Assembly: GCF_041146395.1 (NCBI RefSeq)
Contig: NC_091000.1
Coordinates: 11,112,501 to 11,176,500, forward strand
From: Eulemur rufifrons
Taxonomy: Eukaryota; Chordata; Mammalia; Primates; Lemuridae
DNA length: 64,000 nt
Direction of reading: 5' to 3'
Position 1 is the first letter of the stretch. Every line of letters starts with the position of its first letter. The notes below the pieces were generated by a model. The model ran no database searches. It was not told where the DNA came from and saw only the letters and a program-made list of their open reading frames with translations. Made by a program: the position numbers and the translations under genes. Below are positions 22,985 to 35,100 of this stretch, piece by piece.

Positions 22985-23500
22985 GTAGTTCAGAAAAGAG
23001 ATGATGGTAATTTATATCTGGGTAGTGCTGATTGGAGATGGAATAACATTGACAAGAGTTGATGATGTATTAAAAGTAGAGGATAAGAGAGAGAAGTAAC
23101 CAAGACAGCCCTTGGGTTTCTGCCTTGCATAATGGGATCAGGAGCATTCTGAGTGGACGGTGTGGTAAGGAGGCTACCGTGAGTTCAACTCCAGGTATGC
23201 TGCATTTGTGATGTCTTTGGGATGCCCAAGAGTGTATGTCAGGTAGGCCTTTAGATAGATCTGGTGCTTGGAGAAGTCTGAACTAAGGATAAACTAAGGA
23301 TAAATTGCTGAGTCTTCTCTATAGAGGTGGGAATTAAGGGCACAGAAGAGACAGCCCAGAGTAAGAGAGAAGAGGATGAGGAGAGTGTTGAGTCTGCAGG
23401 AACTGGAATGCTGAGGACACTAAGACAAGTCTGAAAAGTAGTCAGAGATGTAGAAGGCAAACCTGAGTAGTGGTGGGTGGGACGTGGAAGCCAAGGGAAA
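22985..23500 (-). repeat. L2 LINE ORF region, antisense
   Basis: AGAGATGATGGTAATTTATA, CTGATTGGAGATGGAATAAC, then GATGTCTTTGGGATGCCCAA, GAGTGTATGTCAGGTAGGCC and TTTAGATAGATCTGGTGCTT follow the antisense order of the L2 ORF (consensus GAGATGATGGTGGCTTGGAC ... GATGCCTATTAGACATCC ... GTAGGCAGTTGGATATACG). It is oriented opposite to the neighbouring L2 piece. Confidence 0.7.
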
Positions 23501-25309
23501 TAGTGGCTCCAGATGTTTGAAATGGAGTGCACTCCAAAATACTGCTAATTCAGCAGGTCCTGGTTCCTTATGTAAAATGTAAAGTTGATAGCCATATCAG
23601 CAAAATAATTTAAAATATATACCTGTTGACTTCAAAATATATATATTTTTTCAAATACTGAAGTTTCAGTACTTAGTAAAGGGAAATCAAAGAAAGGCAG
23701 ACCACTCAGGGCTGACTGTCTTCTCCAGGTACAAAGTATTAATAAAAGACCCTTTTGAGAATAGAATCATTTGTCTTTTCTGTTAATTCTGTATAACCAA
23801 GGGTATTAGAGCATCATGGTGGTCAAGACAATCAAAACCAATTTAATTGTCTAATTGTTTGCCTTGAGCTGATTTAACTTTTAAAAATTTTATTATCTTG
23901 ACCAATGGAATTGTGTGAACTAGCCATAGATGTTGGAGCAATTCACAGTGACTTATCATAAGGGAGCTTATTTTATTTGAATTTGGGCAGCATGCAAATA
24001 ACTGTCCTTTACATTTTGATGCATTTATTTACAGGGCCTCCAAGTTAGCAGATGTTATATTACTATTTGTCTCTGATTCTGAAATTGTAAAATGTGTAAG
24101 CTCTGGAAATTGGCCTGGCTCCTAAACTGATGGAGAAGAGGAGAATATAGGAAGACAGGGTCTCCTGGAATCCTCAATTCACAGGCTCCTTCCTCGAGTG
24201 GGCCAGGAACACTCCTGTGCCTGTCGTGGATTCGTGTAGTTCTTACAGTGGGTTGAACATACAGAGGGAAAACCAATTTTTGTGCAGCCTGGTAAGTATC
24301 TATTTAGGGAACCTTTACAACTTTCCAGTTGTCTGAGAGGTTGCAGATATCACTTTACTTCTCACATTAATATAGCTTCATGCAAATCAAATCATACTGA
24401 ACTTTATTAACTATGATCAGTGTTATTTATGTTCTAATTAAATTAATAAGCATCTTTCATTTCTTCACAAAATTAAATTTCTAGAATCTCTTTTTTAATT
24501 TTAACATCTATATTCTATAATCAACAAATGCCTTTAATCTCCTTAAATGATATGATACTTTTGAGTGTTTGGGGAATGAAGCAAAGGCCTCAGAACCATT
24601 AAAAAAAAAATGCATCAACTCTTATGCTATGCTATTGTTTGTTTAATGAGCAGAGGTCAATTGCTGTGGGAATATTGAGGGTCTGTGGCATGCTGAAATC
24701 ATTCTCTTTTTGCCCAGGAAATGATCATTGGATGAGTTTACTTAATCTGTGGCCTTTGCTCCTCGATACTGTTTCAGGGAACCAGACGCAATTGTTTCAG
24801 CATCGGAGCTCTCTTGAGAGAGTAGGCCCAGCAACTCTGCTACGTCTCCTGTGATGTAGCATCCTCCAGCCTCCTTCAGAAAAGGGAAAGAGCAAGTAGA
24901 AAGGAATTTATCTGATCTTCATTTCTTTGTGGTTGTTTATTTGTCTCATATATTGCTTTTCAGGTGGTCCCAAGAGTAAACCACACATTTCTATTGAGGT
25001 TGTAAATTTTGTTTTAATTTTCCATTGCTTCCCCAGCATGCAGTGCTTTTCTTTAAATTTTGTCACTTCTCCTAAATGAAGGCATTGTAGTGGCCCGATT
25101 TACTTCTCTGTTTAGTAACAGTGATCTGTTTGAACTGTGGCAATCCAGACACGACTTAGACTCTGTAATGTGATTTTTGGACCTGGGTATCCCAGGTTGT
25201 TGACACGTGACATGGCCACCGGACTATAAATTTACTCCACTGGAGGGCCGGCCAGACAAGGGAGAAGGGGATCGAGAGGCTATTGCTGGGATGTCAATGC
25301 TGGAAGTTG
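23501..25309. other. Unassigned DNA, no gene
   Basis: 23820-23935 holds a small imperfect inverted repeat (AGACAAT at 23826-23832, ATTGTCT at 23846-23852) and ACCAATGG (CCAAT motif) about 60 bp on. The remainder is AT-rich without recognisable repeats or coding signal. Confidence 0.4.
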
Positions 25310-25424
25310 CTTTAGGACTCTGAGATGGTTTCTTAACTTTTCCATCATTGATCAATAAAACGAGGAGAATAATAACTGTCTTTATTGATTTTATAGAGAT
25401 GGTGTGGTAGTTCATAAATATAAG
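25310..25424 (+). repeat. MIR SINE fragment, sense, interrupted by LTR
   Basis: GAGATGGTTTCTTAACTTTT, CCATCATTGATCAATAAAAC, GAGGAGAATAATAACTGTCT, then TAGAGATGGTGTGGTAGTTC resembles the sense MIR passage CAGTTTCCTCATCTGTAAAATGGG...AATAATAGTACC. The ERV LTR begins directly after it. Confidence 0.6.
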
Positions 25425-25515
25425 TGTCAGGTTGGCAGTCTGTTCTTGGTTCTTGGTGTGCTCTTGGCCGAAGGATGACCAGACATACTGATAGCAAGGT
25501 AAGGAGGAAAGGAAA

Positions 25516-25521
25516 TTTATT
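25516..25521 (-). terminator. LTR polyadenylation signal AATAAA
   Basis: AATAAA on the minus strand, followed by a T/C-rich stretch, in the position expected for the end of R. Confidence 0.7.
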
Positions 25522-25630
25522 GAGAAGAGCAAGACAGGTTTATAGAGCAAGAGCAAGATACCTTCACCATAGCTGATGAACAGGCCCCCCTGTCGAAACA
25601 AGAGGCCTTGGTTATAGTCTGGGGTCCTGT

Positions 25631-25636
25631 TTTATA
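25631..25636 (-). promoter_or_regulatory. LTR TATA box
   Basis: AATATAAAAC on the minus strand, upstream of the poly-A signal by roughly the length of a gammaretroviral R region plus 25-30 bp. Inferred promoter of the LTR; activity unknown. Confidence 0.6.
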
Positions 25637-25812
25637 TTGTCTGGATTGGGCCCTCCTCGTGGTTCAAACATCACCATTGAACCACTTTGATGGAGTTAAT
25701 GACATGATCATTAGGTTACTCTAGGTCATTTTCCAGACCCTACTATGCCTGGGCTGTCTGGCTCACAGCCTGGGGCATTGCCTGCATTCGTTTGCAGATT
25801 GGCAGGGTATTC

Positions 25813-25965
25813 CTCCTTCCCCCAAGTGTGGCAATTGCTTGGGGCAGGATCAAGGGGGGGCAGCACCAAGATGGGGTGCCTGCCCTTGTCCTTCCTCCCC
25901 AGGTGTGGCAATTGCTCGAGGCAGCACCAAGGCAGGGCACCCGCTTTTGTCCCTAGGAAAGCCGG
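25813..25965. repeat. U3 direct repeat in solo LTR, two units of about 70-75 bp
   Basis: Unit 1 starts near 25814 (CCTTCCCCCAAGTGTGGCAA, TTGCTTGGGGCAGGATCAAG); unit 2 near 25890 (CCTTCCTCCCCAGGTGTGGC, AATTGCTCGAGGCAGCACCA). Both go on to a GG-CACC-type passage and a (C)CTTGTCC-like end. Tandem U3 repeats are commonly enhancers in class I ERVs. Units have diverged by several substitutions and small indels. Confidence 0.7.
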
Positions 25966-25993
25966 AGGTCCCTCGTTATCTATCTAACATAAG

Positions 25994-26857
25994 AATTTTG
26001 GGGAAGCAATTTCTAATTTTCATTCGATACCAGTATAACATTGGAGGGAGCTACTGCTGGATGCTCACTTTGTAGGTACCAATGACTTCTTTACTTGTAC
26101 ACACCCCCTGGTTCTACAAGGCACAGCAAATGTTAATAACATAAGAGCTAACTTGTCTCTTATGCTAAACAAACAGTGGTGCTCACAGCTGTAGCAGAGG
26201 GCAGCACCTTATGGCTATGTGTGTTCCTAAGGGGCCTGGGACGAGGTTCCTAGAAGTTGTCTCATCAGTGCTATGAACAGTAATCTAGGTATTGGCTAAT
26301 TATTGAACCCCCGGTCATCAGTAGGGTTTACCAGCAGCCCCAAGGCATAGGGGGGAAGAAAGAATTTTTTTAAAAGAAGGTGCAGAAACAGAGAGGAACA
26401 CAAAGCAGTGCTTATGACTCAGATTCATGTTATATACTCCCCTCCCCTAACTCTCAGGAATAACATTTTAGATATAAAGTGGACACAACATAAGCCTAGC
26501 TTGTGAAAGTGTACACGGGATGGAAATGTATTCATTTTCCAGAATATAGATGGTGTGGATATCAAAGTTATTGTTGACGGGAAGGAGGTAGTGTGTTGGA
26601 TAAGAGAATAAAAATAGAGCCAGGATAGTAGGCTGAACCCAACAATTCCAGCCCTTCTCCTAAATTCAGCAGCACGAGCATATCCCATAAGAATGTGTCT
26701 CATCCATATGTGAAAAAGACATGATTTTATTGACTTAAACAAATGTAGTACGACTGCCGGACAAGCTTATGCAGTCTTGACTGTATTCGTAAAAACTATA
26801 GTGACATGAATCGACATAGTGTCCAGAGCAGGACCGTTCCCTCCCTCCCTCTCTTCC
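25994..26857. other. Unassigned DNA, possibly older LTR or L2 sequence; no gene
   Basis: 26100-26350 has short phrases that could belong to another LTR but no termini or duplications are visible. The 105-codon minus-strand frame at 26425-26742 has no domain signature. Confidence 0.35.
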
Positions 26858-27310
26858 TTCCATTTGCCACGCCCTGTGCTAGGCTCTGGCAGTACCAGGA
26901 TGGACTTACTTTCTAGGGAGGAAGCTGCCAATAAATATGTAAACGAATAAGCAAGATAAGTTCAGATAATGATCAGTGTCAAATTGAAAAGAAAACAGAG
27001 AGTTAAGGTAGTGCCTGGGGGCAGAGAAGAAATTGGTTTGGGTGGGATCCTGAGGGAGGCTTCTGTGAGCAGGTGATGTGCACATTGAAGCTTGGAGGGA
27101 GAGAAGGAGCCAGAACTGGCCACAGATTCGTGCTGCACAGAAGCAGCGGCTGTGGGAAGACTCAGAGATGGGCCAATGTAAAGACTCAGAGGTTGTAAAG
27201 AATGGTGTTCTTGAGGAACAGAAAAGTATCAGTGTAGCGACTCTAGTGAGCAAGGACAACGTGGTTAGATGTGACACTGGAAAAGGGGGACAATGTATTT
27301 CACTGTGCGC
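26858..27310 (-). repeat. L2 LINE, antisense
   Basis: CATTTGCCACGCCCTGTGCT, AGGCTCTGGCAGTACCAGGA, then AATAAATATGTAAACGAATA, AGATAATGATCAGTGTCAAA, GGGAGGCTTCTGTGAGCAGG, TGATGTGCACATTGAAGCTT correspond in order to antisense L2 (GTGCCAGGCACTGTGCTAGG, AACAGATAATTA, GGAAGGCTTCCCGGAGGAGG, TGACATTTGAGCTGAG). About 450 bp. Confidence 0.8.
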
Positions 27311-28640
27311 TGGTCAGGCCTGAGGTGCTTCAGCAAGAAATTGACACAAAAAATGGTGAGAAGTCTAGAGAAAATACCGCATTAACATAGCAGTTGGAAC
27401 TGGAGATTGTTGCCTTTGGAAGAGAGGACTATGGTGGGAGAGCCATGATCAATGCCTGAGTGTTTGAGACGTGATCTAGTGGTGGAGCTACATAGGCGGG
27501 GGCTCCGTAGAGCAACTCCCAGGCCCCCATACGGCAGAGCCCACCCTGCTTAGGAGGGAGAACTTCAACCACTGACCTCCTCCAAGGATGGAACAAGCAG
27601 CGTCACAAGGCTGTCAGTTTCTAGTCACAAAGTGTTGTCAGGCAAAGCCGGACAACTATGAGATGTTAAGACTTTTAAGACCCGTGACTATTTTATATGT
27701 ATGTTAATCACTCCAACATAGTACCTGGCAGTTTGTTGAAAGGATGAATAAATAAAATATAGTAGCAAATTGAACCAAGGATGAGGTCAGATGACCTCTA
27801 AGAATACCCCTAATTCTAGGATTTTATAATTCTTTGATATGAGTAAAAGATGAATTATTTTCAATACTCAAAAAAAGTTATCGGGAAGAAAAAAATGAAC
27901 TTTGGTGAGAAGTCTTAAAAATAACTTCTCAAACTATAAAACGCATTGTTACCCTTTAAGCATGCAAAGTTCCCAGTGCAAACTCTCGGATAGTTTGTAA
28001 ACCGCTACAGTAACACCTTCGTTGTTTGGTAGTAACGTAGAAAATATTATTGAATTTACAGGGGATTTTCAGATAATTTGGCATTCAAATGTGGGGTTTT
28101 AAACGTTGATCTGAAATATATCATTTATAATTGCTTTTAGGCTTTTAACCAAACATATATGAAACAAATTTCATTATTTTATTCATTATATTTCAGTTAA
28201 AATGTGCTTTTAAAATATACTGTCACTTTAAAAAATATATATATATATATATATATATCTCAATAGTCTTAGCCTTAATGTCAAAGGGAAAAAATTGAAA
28301 TTCTTAGACCAGTTTCATAATTCAGAGTATAAAAAATGTTGACATGTACTCCATTGTACATTGATCAAAGACATTATTACAGTACATTCTTTAAGGTGAT
28401 TCTTCTAATGTGTAGCACCAATTATTCTGATATCTGCTGAGAAGTGATGACATGTGGTATTTTTATTTAACATAGATCTAGTAAGTTGGATAATTTGAGT
28501 AGATAGTTAAATATACTCAGTACCTGAAATAAGCTTGCATATAAGAAGCTTTGATTTATGAAACTGGCTGAGACTCAGTCAGTAAGAATATAATTTTAAA
28601 ATAGTATTTGCATTGAATGGACCACAAAGGATACCATGAT
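27311..28640. other. Mostly unassigned; L2 3' trace at 27690-27770 and CpG-retaining segment 27880-28140
   Basis: 27690-27770 (CTCCAACATAGTACCTGGCA, GTTTGTTGAAAGGATGAATA) looks like a sense L2 terminus. 27880-28140 has no recognisable repeat, is AT-rich, and keeps CpGs (AAACGCATT, CTCTCGGAT, AACCGCTAC, CCTTCGTTG, GTAACGTAG, AAACGTTGA), suggesting constraint or low germline methylation. No gene. Confidence 0.4.
28234..28258. repeat. (AT)n dinucleotide microsatellite
   Basis: About 12 uninterrupted AT units following an A-run. Self-complementary, so it can extrude a cruciform; likely length-variable. Confidence 0.95.
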
Positions 28641-28644
28641 TTTC

Positions 28645-28760
28645 CTTCATTCATTCAACAGATAGTTACTAGCCTCTTATGATGCCAGGTTGTGTTTGAG
28701 GGCTTGGGATATAATTGTGAACACAACCAAGATCCCAGTTCTTATTGAGTTCCTCCTAAC
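28645..28760 (-). repeat. L2 LINE 3' end, antisense
   Basis: TTCATTCATTCAACAGATAG, TTACTAGCCTCTTATGATGC, CAGGTTGTGTTTGAGGGCTT, GGGATATAATTGTGAACACA, then GATCCCAGTTCTTATTGAGT. A classic antisense L2 terminus. Confidence 0.85.
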
Positions 28761-28799
28761 TTCTAAAGGGTTGCAAATGAGATGGGAAATGTTCATTAT

Positions 28800-29120
28800 A
28801 ACCATATTTACCTGTATAGCACTTTATAGTTTGCAGAGCACTTTTCCAAACACCTTTAAGTAATAGGTGTAATAATAATAGAACAATAATATAATGAACG
28901 GGTATTGAGTGTTTACCATATGCCAGGCACTCCTCTACAAACTTTGCATGTTTTAATTCTTTTAATTTTCAGAACAACCCTGTGAAGTACATATTATTAT
29001 TCCCATTTTTCAGGTGAAGAAATCAAAACACAGAGAGATTAAGTAACTTGTCCACAGCTGCATAACTCCACATAGTTCAAGTGGTAGAGTACATGCTCTT
29101 GCCTACTACACCCAGCTGTA
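28800..29120 (-). repeat. MIR-family SINE(s), antisense
   Basis: 28810-28870 (TATAGCACTTTATAGTTTGC, AGAGCACTTTTCCAAACACC) is MIR3-like; 28900-29120 is a good antisense MIR: ATTGAGTGTTTACCATATGC, CAGGCACTCCTCTACAAACT, CAACCCTGTGAAGTACATAT, TATTATTCCCATTTTTCAGG, AGATTAAGTAACTTGTCCAC. May be two insertions. Confidence 0.8.
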
Positions 29121-29129
29121 GAAATGGGA

Positions 29130-29215
29130 GATATGAGGATCTGCAGTGGCCCAGGTCACACAGCCAGATGGAAGCTGAACGTAGGCTTTCTGACTAGAAG
29201 GCTAATGCTTTCTTC
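29130..29215 (-). repeat. MIR SINE 5' part, antisense
   Basis: CCCAGGTCACACAGCCAGAT, GGAAGCTGAACGTAGGCTTT, CTGACTAGAAGGCTAATGCT: antisense of the MIR box-A/B region. It probably is the remainder of an MIR next to the preceding one. Confidence 0.65.
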
Positions 29216-29234
29216 AGTGCTCCATAGCTGCCTA

Positions 29235-29645
29235 CCACCAAGCAATGACCTCCTTGTAGTGATTAGTAAGCTTTTGCCAAGCTATGCTGTGGTATCAAAC
29301 AACCCCCAAATCTCGTGGCTTACAACAACCAAGGTTTATTCTTTACTCATATGATGTGAGTTATATGGGTTGATTGTGGCTCTACTCCATGTTGTTTTCA
29401 TACCAGAAGGAGAAACCATTCTTTCAGATATTCCACTGTCATGGCAGGGATACAACAGTAATGGCAGACCAGATACTGGCTCTAAACTTTTGCTCCAAGA
29501 CAGACTATACACACTTCTGCTCACGTCTTCTTGGGCACAGCCAGTCATATAGCCAATGGGGTGGGAAGTGTACTCCTCCCCCAGTGAGGGCACCAAGCAG
29601 GGGCCCTGGAGGGATGGGGTCTGATAGAGAGGAACTGCAAATATT
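29235..29645. repeat. Ancient retroelement fragment of uncertain family (LTR-like)
   Basis: GCTATGCTGTGGTATCAAAC, AACCCCCAAATCTCGTGGCT, TACAACAACCAAGGTTTATT is a well-known interspersed repeat wording (consensus-like ACAAACCACCCCAAA...TTAGTGGCTTAAAACAACAA...TTTATT). I cannot decide which ancient LTR or repeat class it belongs to. The frames on both strands here are artefacts. Confidence 0.5.
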
Positions 29646-29699
29646 TTGAGCAATTGTGATCTCTTTTTATATAATTATGTTTAGTTAGCTTTTAAAAAT

Positions 29700-29950
29700 G
29701 ATGTATTAGCAAACTACTATGTGATTGGCATTGTTTAGCAAATTTTCAAGTATTATATTGTTTATTTCAGCCCACCCACTTGGCCTCATCGTCCCCATTG
29801 GCAGATGAGGAAACAGAACAGAAAGAGAAACAGAAAAGTCATGTAACTTGCCTAAGGCAACACACTTTTAAAGGATAGAATCAGATTTCAAACTTAGGTT
29901 TTCCTCTGCCAAACCCCAGATTTTCCACTTCAGTATACTGCCTGTTGGTA
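29700..29950 (-). repeat. MIR SINE, antisense
   Basis: AACTACTATGTGATTGGCAT, CATCGTCCCCATTGGCAGAT, GAGGAAACAGAACAGAAAGA, AGTCATGTAACTTGCCTAAG, GCAACACACTTTTAAAGGAT. Clear antisense MIR order. Confidence 0.8.
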
Positions 29951-30820
<870 letters not shown>

Positions 30821-30830
30821 GGTATCTTCC

Positions 30831-31909
30831 TCTGAAGGGACAGGGACCTTAATTGAAGGGCTGCATTTTGAGTCCTGGGTTTCCAGATTATCGGTTTTAG
30901 GAACTAAAAAAACCTCTTACACTCAGCAAGTCATCCTGGGAAGTTGTCTTTTACTGTTAAGAAGGAAGTATGTGGGGAGAAAATATAATAAAATCACTGC
31001 TATTCTTTCTCATACTAGGTGGGCCTTCTTTTCTAGTATAATTAGAATTGCCCTTTTACAACTCCGAATTTAAGATGTAAAATGAGATGGTTGATTGTTT
31101 AGTATTCAGTGGGATTCTATTTTTACCCCAAGGTGTAAGTGTTATCTTCTTTAATGAGAGAAGTCTGTTTAAGTTTCTTGATATATGCTGACAGTTTTTA
31201 TCTTACACGCAAAGATGCTCTCTCCAACTTTGAGTTAAAACACGTACAATACATACAATTCTTGGTCACTGTGAATGAGATCTATCAGCTACAGTGACTT
31301 ACTTTATTCATTTCAGTACACTAATTTGAACACCTGCATTTGAATTAAAATGTGCTTGCTGATAATGTTATATACCCAGATCGGTCAATTGCTCCTAATT
31401 ATTTAAGTACAGACACGACTTTCTTTTATTATGCTTCTTATAGGCCAAACAAATATGAAGTACAAAGCTTTTAAGACTTCTAAAATCTCTCCATCAGATG
31501 TATACTGCTGTGAAACTGGAAATTGCTTTCATGGAGATTTGGAAGGGAAAAAGTTTTAAGTAACGATGTGATTTAGTGTGCGGTTGGCAAATCAGCATAC
31601 TTAAAATACATGAATATTAAAGTAAAGAATACAATAAACATAACTACTCACTTTCTATTTACTGAGCAACTGACTTTTAAATAAGATTTTTTCCACTAAA
31701 ATTTTCTTCATAGACCTTCAGAGTTCTTTCTATTGTTATATTTTCCAGATCGCTGTTATGTAGAGAGGCTTATCGTACTCATAGAATTCACCTGCATATT
31801 TAAATTGCATAATTACTATAAAAAGGCTCTGGGATACCTTTGGGCTCAGTACTTTAGCTGAGAAATTTTATACATAAAACGACACCTGGCTAATAAAAGG
31901 AAGCATAAT
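30831..31909. other. Unassigned AT-rich DNA, no gene
   Basis: No named repeat recognised in about 1 kb. Only short frames. A few MIR-like bases may occur but nothing alignable. Confidence 0.4.
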
Positions 31910-32155
31910 GGCATTTATTCAGTGTCTATTAAGTGCCAGGAGCTTTGCTGTGTGTCTCATTTAATCACATCACAACAGTCCTTTCAATTTGGAAAAATAT
32001 TTACCTTTTGTTTGGCAGGTAAGGAAACCCAGGTTCATGTAGATTAAATGTCTGCCCAAAGTCACAGAATTTATAGAGGAAGGATTTGGACCCAGATTTC
32101 CCTGTGTCAGAAGCCTTGGCCATATTTCCTCATCAGCACTGCCTGCAGACACCAA
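31910..32155 (-). repeat. MIR SINE, antisense
   Basis: ATTTATTCAGTGTCTATTAA, GTGCCAGGAGCTTTGCTGTG, CATTTAATCACATCACAACA, GGTAAGGAAACCCAGGTTCA, AAAGTCACAGAATTTATAGA, GGATTTGGACCCAGATTTCC. Near full length. Confidence 0.82.
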
Positions 32156-35100
32156 ACTACCTTTGGAAAATGATTTTTTTTTTAAACAATAAAGCCTTTG
32201 ATCTCTCTTGTGTCACATTCTACCTCAGGGTTTAATACAGGTCTATGGAAAACACTGCCTTCTCATTGATTCGTCATTCCCGGTAAGAATTATACAGAAA
32301 AGTTGATGGGATTATTTGAAATTTCTCAGGCTTCAGGCTAAATAGACCACTTTTATATGAGAGGCATAATTCCTATATCTTAGATAAAGAAATGTTTTCT
32401 TTGATAAAAAAATTTGATTCTCCTTATAATGTTTGTTTTCTTAAGTTGCCTCTTTCCTGCCCTCTCCACAATCTTTAGCCTCTCTGAAAAGTAAAGATAC
32501 TATCTTTTTAAATTGAAGCAAACTTTTAATTTTTTAAGATTAATTGCCATTATCTAATCTATTTGGTTTAAACTAAGTTAATACTTACAAGAGGGATTGA
32601 AGGTGAAGTGACATTTGCCTCTAAATTGTGATAGTAGATGTTGTAAACCTAGTAAATGGCTTTTAAGAAAATACAGTTTATAGCAAAAAGTAAACTCTCT
32701 GGGGGAAAAAAAGCAGTTATCAAAATAATTCACTTGACCAACTTTAAAACTGATGTGTAAATTTTGTACGTTTTATGTTTGCCTTTAGTCAGTCCATGTT
32801 TCCTTGCATCTTTGGACTGTTCTCTTTAATTCTAATCCTTTTCCTATGCAAAAGGAAGTTTAAATTATTAGATTGAAGTGGACATCAGTTTCTTGATGCC
32901 AGAACATGTTCTGTCTCGTGGAGCATGTTTTCTCATGAGAGTAAAATCCAAAACCTAATGCCTCGATGTGCAATTTACATGTGTGTTGTAAAACAAAGGA
33001 TTGTGCTAAGTGTTAGGTATCCTAGAAAGATACAGGCAAGATAAAGACAATGGTGGATTTTGGATGGTTTCTTACTGCTCTCAGATGACCATGAACCTAA
33101 CCACCTTCAACCCTTCCACCCATATTGTCTCCCCTTTCTGAGGATCTTTTCCTTTTTTTGTAGTTATTGAAGCTTTAAAACATGATAGGAAAAAAAATTC
33201 TCATTTAAAAATTTTAAAAGAGAATAAGATAAGAATATTTCATAAGAATATCAGTCAACTTAAGAAAATGAATTGGAAAGTCATTCTTCCAGTTATTTAG
33301 CATTGTTCGCATACAGGTGCCTTGAAAAAGGTGGGAATATTTTATATTCTTTCAGGTCTTTATAAGCAGCAGAAAGCTTTGGTTAACAGAGCAGAATTTC
33401 CCTTATTTAGGTGGACGTTACACTGAAAGTCGTAATCCTTTTGAAGTGCAAATTTTTTTCATTTAAACATATTAAGCTGGGGGAATTCGGACCTGCATAA
33501 AAAGACTTTTATTTCTTTGGTCATAACCTATTATTTTCTTTAACTTTTGGATTTCAGTTATCGTATCACGTTTATGTCTTCGGTTTCAGATTTCCAGTGA
33601 CCTGTAGCTAAAACAATCCAATCACTAATGAAGATAATATCCCAAGTATATCAGTGCCCATTGCTCTGATGAAATAATAGCTAGGCTGTTAACGTCAGCA
33701 AAAAACAGTGAACTAACACTCTGGGATTTGGTGTTGTGTTTACGAATCGTGTGTGTACATTTAAATATGTGCAGGGACATGGTTTGTCTCTAAGGCAATT
33801 CCATCAGTACTAACAGAAGACTGAATATTCTCAGGAAATTGAAAACTGTCTCAAATTTGAGTGCAGCACAAAGGAGCCAGTTTTTACCCTAAATTTCAGG
33901 AGTTGTATATCATTTAAATTTTAGAGCTTCATTTTTGTGTCATTTGGCAGGGATGACAGCCCTCTGGGACCCTGTTGCCTTTCCCCTTCCACATGTTAGA
34001 CAGATCTGTATCTCTCTTACTGGGAAATCTCCTAAGACAATTTGAGTCCACAGGAGCTCTGTCTGCCCATCATCATCATGTACCCCAAAGCACAAATCCC
34101 AGAAACATTTCGAATGTTTAATAGAAGGGATTATTAACTATGTTTAGGAAGAAAGCTGATCAACAATGGAAGAAAGAAGGTTCTGATTATAACCCAGCTC
34201 CCACCTTCTTGTTCACTTACCTAGCATTGTATTGGAAAGAAATCAAAATCAACACTTTTGGAGAATAATGCCATGTTACACTTTTCAATAGAGATTCCGA
34301 GACTCCAGAATTGCTTGCGTGCCATGCGAGCATCGTAAGCAAGTACTTGGCGGTCAGCAGGTCTGGATCTGATTCAGGGATCAGCGGGCAGCTGCAGGGA
34401 CTCCCGAGTGCAGAGTGGCACTGTGTGTGTTCCTAGGTCGCACGGCAGCTGCCAGAGAGACTTTTCCCTTGGAGGTTACACAGCCTGCTGGAATTGGGCG
34501 TGTGTGTATGTGGGAGAAGATGAGTTCAGAGAATTGACTGATCAAGACCGGTTCTTTCACAACCAGTTCTAAAATCTGTGTTCTTCATTGTTACTTATTT
34601 TTCTAAATGATAAGACTGAATAGTTGTATTCTAACCCTGCATGACACCACTTCTTAACTCTCACACCCCTTTCAATCCTTTGCACATTCATTCTTCCCTG
34701 TTCTTTGTACATCATCCTATGACTTTATTCCATTCAAAGGCTTGTGTTTCTGTGTTTCTGCGGTACTCATTCAGGGCGTGTTAAACATCCTGGAACTCTC
34801 TGCCAAAGGACAGCCCACGCTTCACTGCCTCTTGAATGTGTATGTACGTTGCAGCTGTTGCAAAAATGATGGAGAACCCAATGTTCTTCCCTTCTAGGGC
34901 TTCTCCAGGTAACTCTGATAATTCCAAATTATTTCAGCCCAAAAGTTATGAGAACAAGATGTGTGAGATAATTGTCTATTCCCCCTTTGGCCATAGCTAT
35001 AAAGAAGTATGAATCAAATTAGAATATATCATGGGCTCTATTTCAGCCTGACTTAAGTATGGGGCTAGTTCCACATAAGATGTGAGTGGCCAATAATGTA

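Larger units (their letters stand above)
25425..25989 (-). mobile_element. Solo LTR of a class I (gammaretrovirus-like) endogenous retrovirus
   Basis: A 565-bp element bounded by TG...CA (TGTCAGG at 25425, CTAACA at 25984-25989) and by an exact 4-bp target duplication TAAG (25421-25424 and 25990-25993). Four-base duplications are usual for class I ERVs. On the minus strand a TATA box (TATAAA, 25631-25636) lies about 115 bp before an AATAAA poly-A signal (25516-25521), which sets the order U3-R-U5. U3 contains a direct repeat (see 25813-25965). No gag, pol or env remains on either side, so it is a solo LTR left by recombination between the two LTRs of a provirus. Family not identified. Confidence 0.88.

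Noticed and set aside
25745..25987. Plus-strand 80-codon frame inside the LTR
   Set aside because: It lies on the opposite strand to the LTR's own transcription and consists of U3 repeat sequence; there is no viral gene here.
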